Positions 61,081-64,000 of a stretch of 64,000 nt of DNA are shown here, piece by piece. The DNA is taken from positions 4,615,970 through 4,679,969 of the forward strand of contig NZ_KI911782.1 in assembly GCF_000515395.1 (NCBI RefSeq), read 5' to 3'. The notes below the pieces were generated by a model that saw only the letters and a list, made by a program, of their open reading frames with translations, was not told the DNA's origin and did not search any database. Every line of letters begins with the position of its first letter. The stretch's first letter is position 1. A program made the translations under genes and the position numbers. This DNA comes from Jiangella gansuensis DSM 44835. Its GTDB lineage: Bacteria > Actinomycetota > Actinomycetes > Jiangellales > Jiangellaceae.

Positions 61081-61506
61081 CCGCGGTCAGCGCACCAGCC
61101 GCGGGGATCGCCCGCCAGTCTCGCGTGCACCGGCCCCATCGGCTTGGCGGGGACACCGTCCCACCAGGGCCGACGGCGACGATCACACCACGACGACGCG
61201 GTCGCCCACGGCGCCGACCCCCGCTGTAACCGTGCTCAGCGCACCGGCCAGCCCATCCCGACAAGCCGCAGAACTGGCTGTGACAAGCTGATGACAACAA
61301 TACGTGACGTAGTTATGTCCTTTTTGGTTGGACATTTCAAGAACGCCAAACTCAATGTCGTCGATTCGGTGAGCGATTTCTTCGTTTGTCCTTGCGCTAC
61401 TTCTTTTCCTGCATAGACTCACTGTCAAGACCTACCCGGTCGTCCGGACCGAGAGCTTGGCCTGGCAGGTCCCCATCCGAAGATCCTTGTCACTAAGGAG
61501 ACCGTC
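61081..61506 (+). other. Intergenic region, AT-richer island with promoter for the small peptide gene
   Basis: After about 61280 the base composition drops well below the surroundings. It holds an inverted repeat ATGTCC (61315-61320)/GGACAT (61330-61335), a promoter at 61392-61419 and an 80-nt leader. I see no convincing protein gene before 61507. Confidence 0.6.
61392..61419 (+). promoter_or_regulatory. Promoter of the small peptide gene
   Basis: TTGCGC (61392-61397) and TAGACT (61414-61419) are separated by 16 nt, a good sigma-70-type promoter. Start of transcription near 61426 would give an untranslated leader of about 80 nt. Confidence 0.6.
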
Positions 61507-61590
61507 GTGGACACAATCTCGGGCCTGCTGGACAGCATCCTCGCCCTCGTCAACGGGCTGCTCGGCACCGTTACCGGTTTGCTCGGATAA
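61507..61590 (+). CDS. 27-residue hydrophobic, amphipathic peptide
   Basis: GTG 61507 has AAGGAG at perfect spacing (61495-61500). The peptide starts MDTISGLLDSILALVNG and ends LLGTVTGLLG. Hydrophobic residues at positions 4, 8, 11, 15, 18, 22 and 25 make a perfect 4-3 heptad pattern; GLL occurs three times; net charge about -2. It fits a membrane-active or self-assembling helix (phenol-soluble-modulin-like or toxin-like), but I recognise no family. It has its own promoter and two downstream hairpins. Too short for standard gene calling. Confidence 0.65.
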   Translation: MDTISGLLDSILALVNGLLGTVTGLLG

Positions 61591-61618
61591 CGGTTGAAAG
61601 GACGCTAGTCCTCTTTCC

Positions 61619-61701
61619 ATGGTGGGCGCTTGGCGGCTCCCCACCATCCCGTCCGCGTATGCCCGAGGCTCTGGCCCGGGCATACGCGGACGGTTCTTTG
61701 T
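61619..61701 (+). terminator. Tandem hairpins ending in a strong intrinsic terminator
   Basis: ATGGTGGG/CCCACCAT (61619-61626 and 61640-61647) forms a first hairpin. A perfect 17-bp stem follows (61649-61665 with 61677-61693) and the T-rich tail TTCTTTGTT. It closes the small peptide transcript about 60-110 nt after its stop. Confidence 0.85.
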
Positions 61702-61785
61702 TCGCCGGCAGTTCACCCGACAGTTCACCTGACAGTGCGACTGGCCGCTCGTCGGTGAATTCCAGGTGCTCGGCGCCTCACCGCG

Positions 61786-63228
61786 TCATTCGGGGGCGAT
61801 CTCGCGTGGCATGATGTCGTGCGGCAGGCTCGTCCGGGCCGCGCGCAGGAACGCGTACGGCGTGCGCCGGCCCAGGTTGGCGACTCGCGACGTGTAGATG
61901 TCGGCGTACTTCTCCACCTGCCTCGCGAACAGGCTCTTGTCGTTGCCGGCACGCATCATCGGACCCCAGGTCGGGTTACCCAACTCACTGGCCGCCCGGG
62001 CCAGCGGCGCGACCCGCTCGTCGAGCCGTTTCAGCGCCTCACGCAGCGCCTCCACCGTCTCGCCCGGCACGTCGCCGCCGGTGACGTCGTCGTCCGGGAC
62101 GTCGTCGGCATTGCTACGCAGCAGGGCGAGCCGAGCGTGGGCAAGGCGGTCCTCCAGGTCGGCCTTCTCGGTCATGAGCCGGCGCAACTCGCTCTCCGCC
62201 GAGGCGAAGTCGGCCGCAGCGGCGATCTCGGCCTCGAGCTCGCGCATGATCAGTGCCGTCCGCCAGCGCAGCGCCGACTTCGTGACATGCACGTCGCCGA
62301 AGAGGTGGTCGCCGACGTAGAGGATCTCCGCGCCGGTGAGCTGCAGGCTCTGCTCGACGCGGCGCGCCGAGCCGCCGTGGTACACCTCGCCGGTCTCGAA
62401 CGGGCCCCAGTGCGGCTGCAGCAGCGCGCGGTCCGGGTCGACCACCCGGTAGGCCGGCGGGTTGGCGGAGAAGAACTGTGGCTTCGACGCCGCCACCACG
62501 ACCATGTCGAACAGGTCGCGCCACGATCCGGACGGCACGTGCCGGTCGAACGCGTAGCTCATCATCGCCGACGTGTAGGTCCAGTCGCTGTTGGTGATCA
62601 GCAGCAGCCGCTTGCCTGCCAGCCGCTGATCCATGAGCGTGCGAGCGGTACCCGGGTCGAGGTCGCAGAACCGGTCCGGATCGGCGACGATCTCCGCTTT
62701 GAGCGCGCCCGTCATGTGCGACTCGTCCAGCGCTCCCGACACCACGCGGTACAGCTCGTCGTACCCGAGCGGCCCGGGGATGGTGCCGTTGTCGAGGCGA
62801 TCGACCAGCTGCGCGTACAGCGCGGACTCGGAGATGGTGAACAGGGTGTTCATGAACCGGAAGCGGCTGTCGTTGAGGTCCACGGTGATGCCGGCGTACG
62901 TGGTGCGCAACTCGTCGAACGACAGCTGGCGGGTGCCGTGCTGGGCCTGGATGACGTACCCGAACCGGGTGGCCTTGACGAGGTTGCCCAGTTCGAGGTC
63001 GATGACCAGGCCCTGCAGATAGTGGTCGTGCTCGAACACCAGACCGTCGACGGGGTAGTCACCGGCTTTCAGCACCCGGCAGGCATGTTCGAACGCCGTG
63101 CGTTCCCACGCCTCGGTCCGGTAGTGGATGAGCGTGTAGTCCATGTCGTAGCCGATGGCTTGGACGGAACGCAGGTTCAGCGTGCGGTTGGCGTAGACCC
63201 CACGTACCAGGTGCTCCGGAGACATCAT
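61786..63228 (-). CDS. HAD-IG family 5'-nucleotidase
   Basis: ATG 63228 (or 63225) gives MMSPEHLVRGVYANRTLNLR. IGYDMDYTLIHYRTEAWE holds the HAD nucleophile DxD; LLLITNSDWTYTSAMMSY and EILYVGDHLFGDVHVTKSAL are motifs II and IV. 480 aa with a C-terminal coiled-coil-like part (SAESELRRLMTEKADLEDRL) fits the cytosolic IMP/GMP-type 5'-nucleotidase family (PF05761). The rhodanese fragment lies 10 bp upstream. Confidence 0.88.
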   Translation of the reverse strand: MMSPEHLVRGVYANRTLNLRSVQAIGYDMDYTLIHYRTEAWERTAFEHACRVLKAGDYPVDGLVFEHDHYLQGLVIDLELGNLVKATRFGYVIQAQHGTRQLSFDELRTTYAGITVDLNDSRFRFMNTLFTISESALYAQLVDRLDNGTIPGPLGYDELYRVVSGALDESHMTGALKAEIVADPDRFCDLDPGTARTLMDQRLAGKRLLLITNSDWTYTSAMMSYAFDRHVPSGSWRDLFDMVVVAASKPQFFSANPPAYRVVDPDRALLQPHWGPFETGEVYHGGSARRVEQSLQLTGAEILYVGDHLFGDVHVTKSALRWRTALIMRELEAEIAAAADFASAESELRRLMTEKADLEDRLAHARLALLRSNADDVPDDDVTGGDVPGETVEALREALKRLDERVAPLARAASELGNPTWGPMMRAGNDKSLFARQVEKYADIYTSRVANLGRRTPYAFLRAARTSLPHDIMPREIAPE

Positions 63229-63238
63229 GGCCCCAAGG

Positions 63239-63436
63239 CTAGGAGGTCGCGGGCACTCCGGTGACCGGAAGTCCGGCGGCCGCCCAGGCATGGAAGCCGC
63301 CGATCATGTCGGTGGCGTTGCGCAGCCCCAGCTCACGCAGCGATGCCGCCGCCAGGCTGGACGCGTACCCCTCGTTGCAGAAGACGACGATGGTGCGCCG
63401 CGGCTCGCCGGCCTGGCGGTCGCATGCGGAGGACAA
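63239..63436 (-). pseudogene. Rhodanese-domain protein, N-terminally truncated
   Basis: The remaining 65 residues hold the second half of a rhodanese domain: VVFCNEGYASSLAAASLREL (active-site Cys loop) and MIGGFHAWAAAGLPVTG. The first half (usually 50-60 residues with the strand-rich N-terminus) is absent: just upstream the frame meets a stop and a CCCACT-GGGTT-AGTGGG inverted repeat at 63439-63455. It is at the breakpoint of a mosaic region. Confidence 0.75.
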
Positions 63437-63438
63437 TA

Positions 63439-63455
63439 CCCACTGGGTTAGTGGG
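63439..63455. repeat. Short inverted repeat at the rhodanese breakpoint
   Basis: CCCACT (63439-63444) and AGTGGG (63450-63455) flank GGGTT exactly where the rhodanese homology stops. It may be a scar of recombination or a small terminator. Confidence 0.4.
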
Positions 63456-63498
63456 AATCAAGTGTTCGCCCGGCGGCGGGCCGGGGGAGTGGGAGGGC

Positions 63499-63717
63499 CT
63501 ACTTGATGGCGCCCATGGAGAGTCCGCGGACGAGTTGCTTCTGTGCCACCCAGCCGGCGATGACCACCGGCAACGACGCCAGCGTGGCCGCCGCCGAGAG
63601 CTGCGCCCAATAGAGACCTTCGCTGGTCATGAAGCCCACCAGGAACAACGGGACGGTGGCGGCCTGCGACGCGGTGAGGTTCACGGCGAAGAAGAACTCG
63701 TTCCACGAGAAGATCAC
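63499..63717 (-). pseudogene. Carbohydrate ABC transporter permease, C-terminal fragment
   Basis: VIFSWNEFFFAVNLTASQAA, TVPLFLVGFMTSEGLYWAQL and VAQKQLVRGLSMGAIK are the end of a MalG-type sugar ABC permease, including the EAA-loop-downstream tail. The gene is cut off at 63717, at a junction with an acyl-CoA dehydrogenase fragment, so only 72 residues remain and it is not functional. Confidence 0.8.
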
Positions 63718-63796
63718 GCAGATCTACGAAGGCACCAACCAGATCCAGCGCATGGTCATGGCAAGACAGCTGCTCAAAGGGGTGGTGAGCTTCTAG
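63707..63796 (+). pseudogene. Acyl-CoA dehydrogenase, C-terminal tail fragment
   Basis: From 63707 the plus strand reads EKITQIYEGTNQIQRMVMAR, then QLLKGVVSF and TAG at 63794-63796: the highly conserved end of acyl-CoA dehydrogenases. The rest of the gene is absent. The junction with the oppositely oriented permease fragment lies in GAGAAGATCAC (63707-63717), which fits both genes. Such a 3' gene end beside an integrase may be an attachment site. Confidence 0.75.
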
Positions 63797-63822
63797 TCCG
63801 AGGGCGCGCATAGGGCCGGTTT

Positions 63823-64000
63823 TCATGATCGGGCCGTCTCTGGGCCGTCACTTTCAGATCCGAACACGGCGTCGACGGCCTGTCGGGCCCGCTCGTGGCT
63901 CGACGGCACGAGATGTGTGTACGTCCGCAACGTGAAGCCGGCATCGGCGTGCCCCAGGTACTCGGCCACCTCCTTGATCGACACTCCGCGGGAGAGCAAC
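63823..64000 (-). CDS. Tyrosine recombinase/integrase, C-terminal part (runs off the window)
   Basis: The minus strand from 64000 reads LLSRGVSIKEVAEYLGHADA, GFTLRTYTHLVPSSHERARQ, then AVDAVFGSESDGPETARS and TGA at 63825-63823. LGH and the TLRTYTH tyrosine are the last catalytic motifs of tyrosine recombinases. The protein points toward the gene-end fragment at 63707-63796, the normal orientation of an integrase next to its attachment site. The N-terminal part lies right of the window. Confidence 0.85.
   Translation of the reverse strand, partial: LLSRGVSIKEVAEYLGHADAGFTLRTYTHLVPSSHERARQAVDAVFGSESDGPETARS

Noticed and set aside
1..64000. CRISPR array, tRNA or rRNA genes
   Set aside because: No regularly spaced repeats and no tRNA-like T-loop/CCA patterns or rRNA signatures were found on reading both strands.

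Overview
The window is high-GC DNA with actinomycete signatures: GTG/TTG starts, twin-arginine and lipobox signals, an AfsR/SARP regulator, Ku, F420/PPOX-type flavin proteins, a DUF222-HNH endonuclease, and many genes whose start codon lies 6-7 nt downstream of a TANNNT -10 box (probable leaderless transcripts). I cannot name the genus from sequence alone. No rRNA, tRNA or CRISPR array was seen.

Layout. 1-1025: start of a sugar ABC binding-protein gene behind LacI-type operators, then a wrecked methyltransferase pseudogene. 1166-9773: secreted M64 peptidase, DUF4232 lipoprotein, SRPBCC protein, SH3b secreted protein, a short threonyl-tRNA synthetase behind a Thr-codon attenuator, ACT protein and ArsR regulator. 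9812-17189: MarR-controlled operon (flavin monooxygenase, membrane protein, multicopper oxidase), TetR, a Tet-type ribosomal-protection GTPase and an AraC regulator. 17254-25958: FAD oxidase, PPOX protein, a large AfsR-like regulator, a DrrAB-type ABC exporter, and a 2-hydroxyacid dehydrogenase/sugar isomerase pair. 26051-30631: PPOX protein, long TetR, and a stand-alone clpX split by an IS256-family element with 8-bp target duplications. 30647-34405: pxpBAC (5-oxoprolinase), an unknown gene behind a LexA-type box, and an ECF41-type sigma factor divergent from its oxidoreductase. 35344-45674: YnfA, VOC, a PL8 polysaccharide lyase behind a DasR-like operator, EamA/LysR, GNAT, RNB nuclease and an X-Pro peptidase. 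45751-55467: metallophosphatase, Ku, hemerythrin, pentapeptide protein, ECF42/DGPF pair, XRE-cupin/AzlCD and LysE. 55471-61080: CPA2 antiporter with a zinc-finger tail, its small regulatory partner, a second-type methionyl-tRNA synthetase behind a Met-codon attenuator, and an HNH endonuclease. 61081-64000: an AT-richer island carrying a 27-residue amphipathic peptide gene with its own promoter and terminator, a HAD-IG nucleotidase, and a run of truncated genes (rhodanese, ABC permease, acyl-CoA dehydrogenase tail) ending in a tyrosine recombinase, which looks like the edge of an integrated element.

Most notable: the clpX::IS256 split; two aminoacyl-tRNA synthetases each behind a leader peptide rich in the cognate amino acid plus a terminator hairpin; the tiny amphipathic peptide gene; a dispersed family of long perfect palindromes between genes; and well-formed LexA-like and DasR-like operators in front of single genes.
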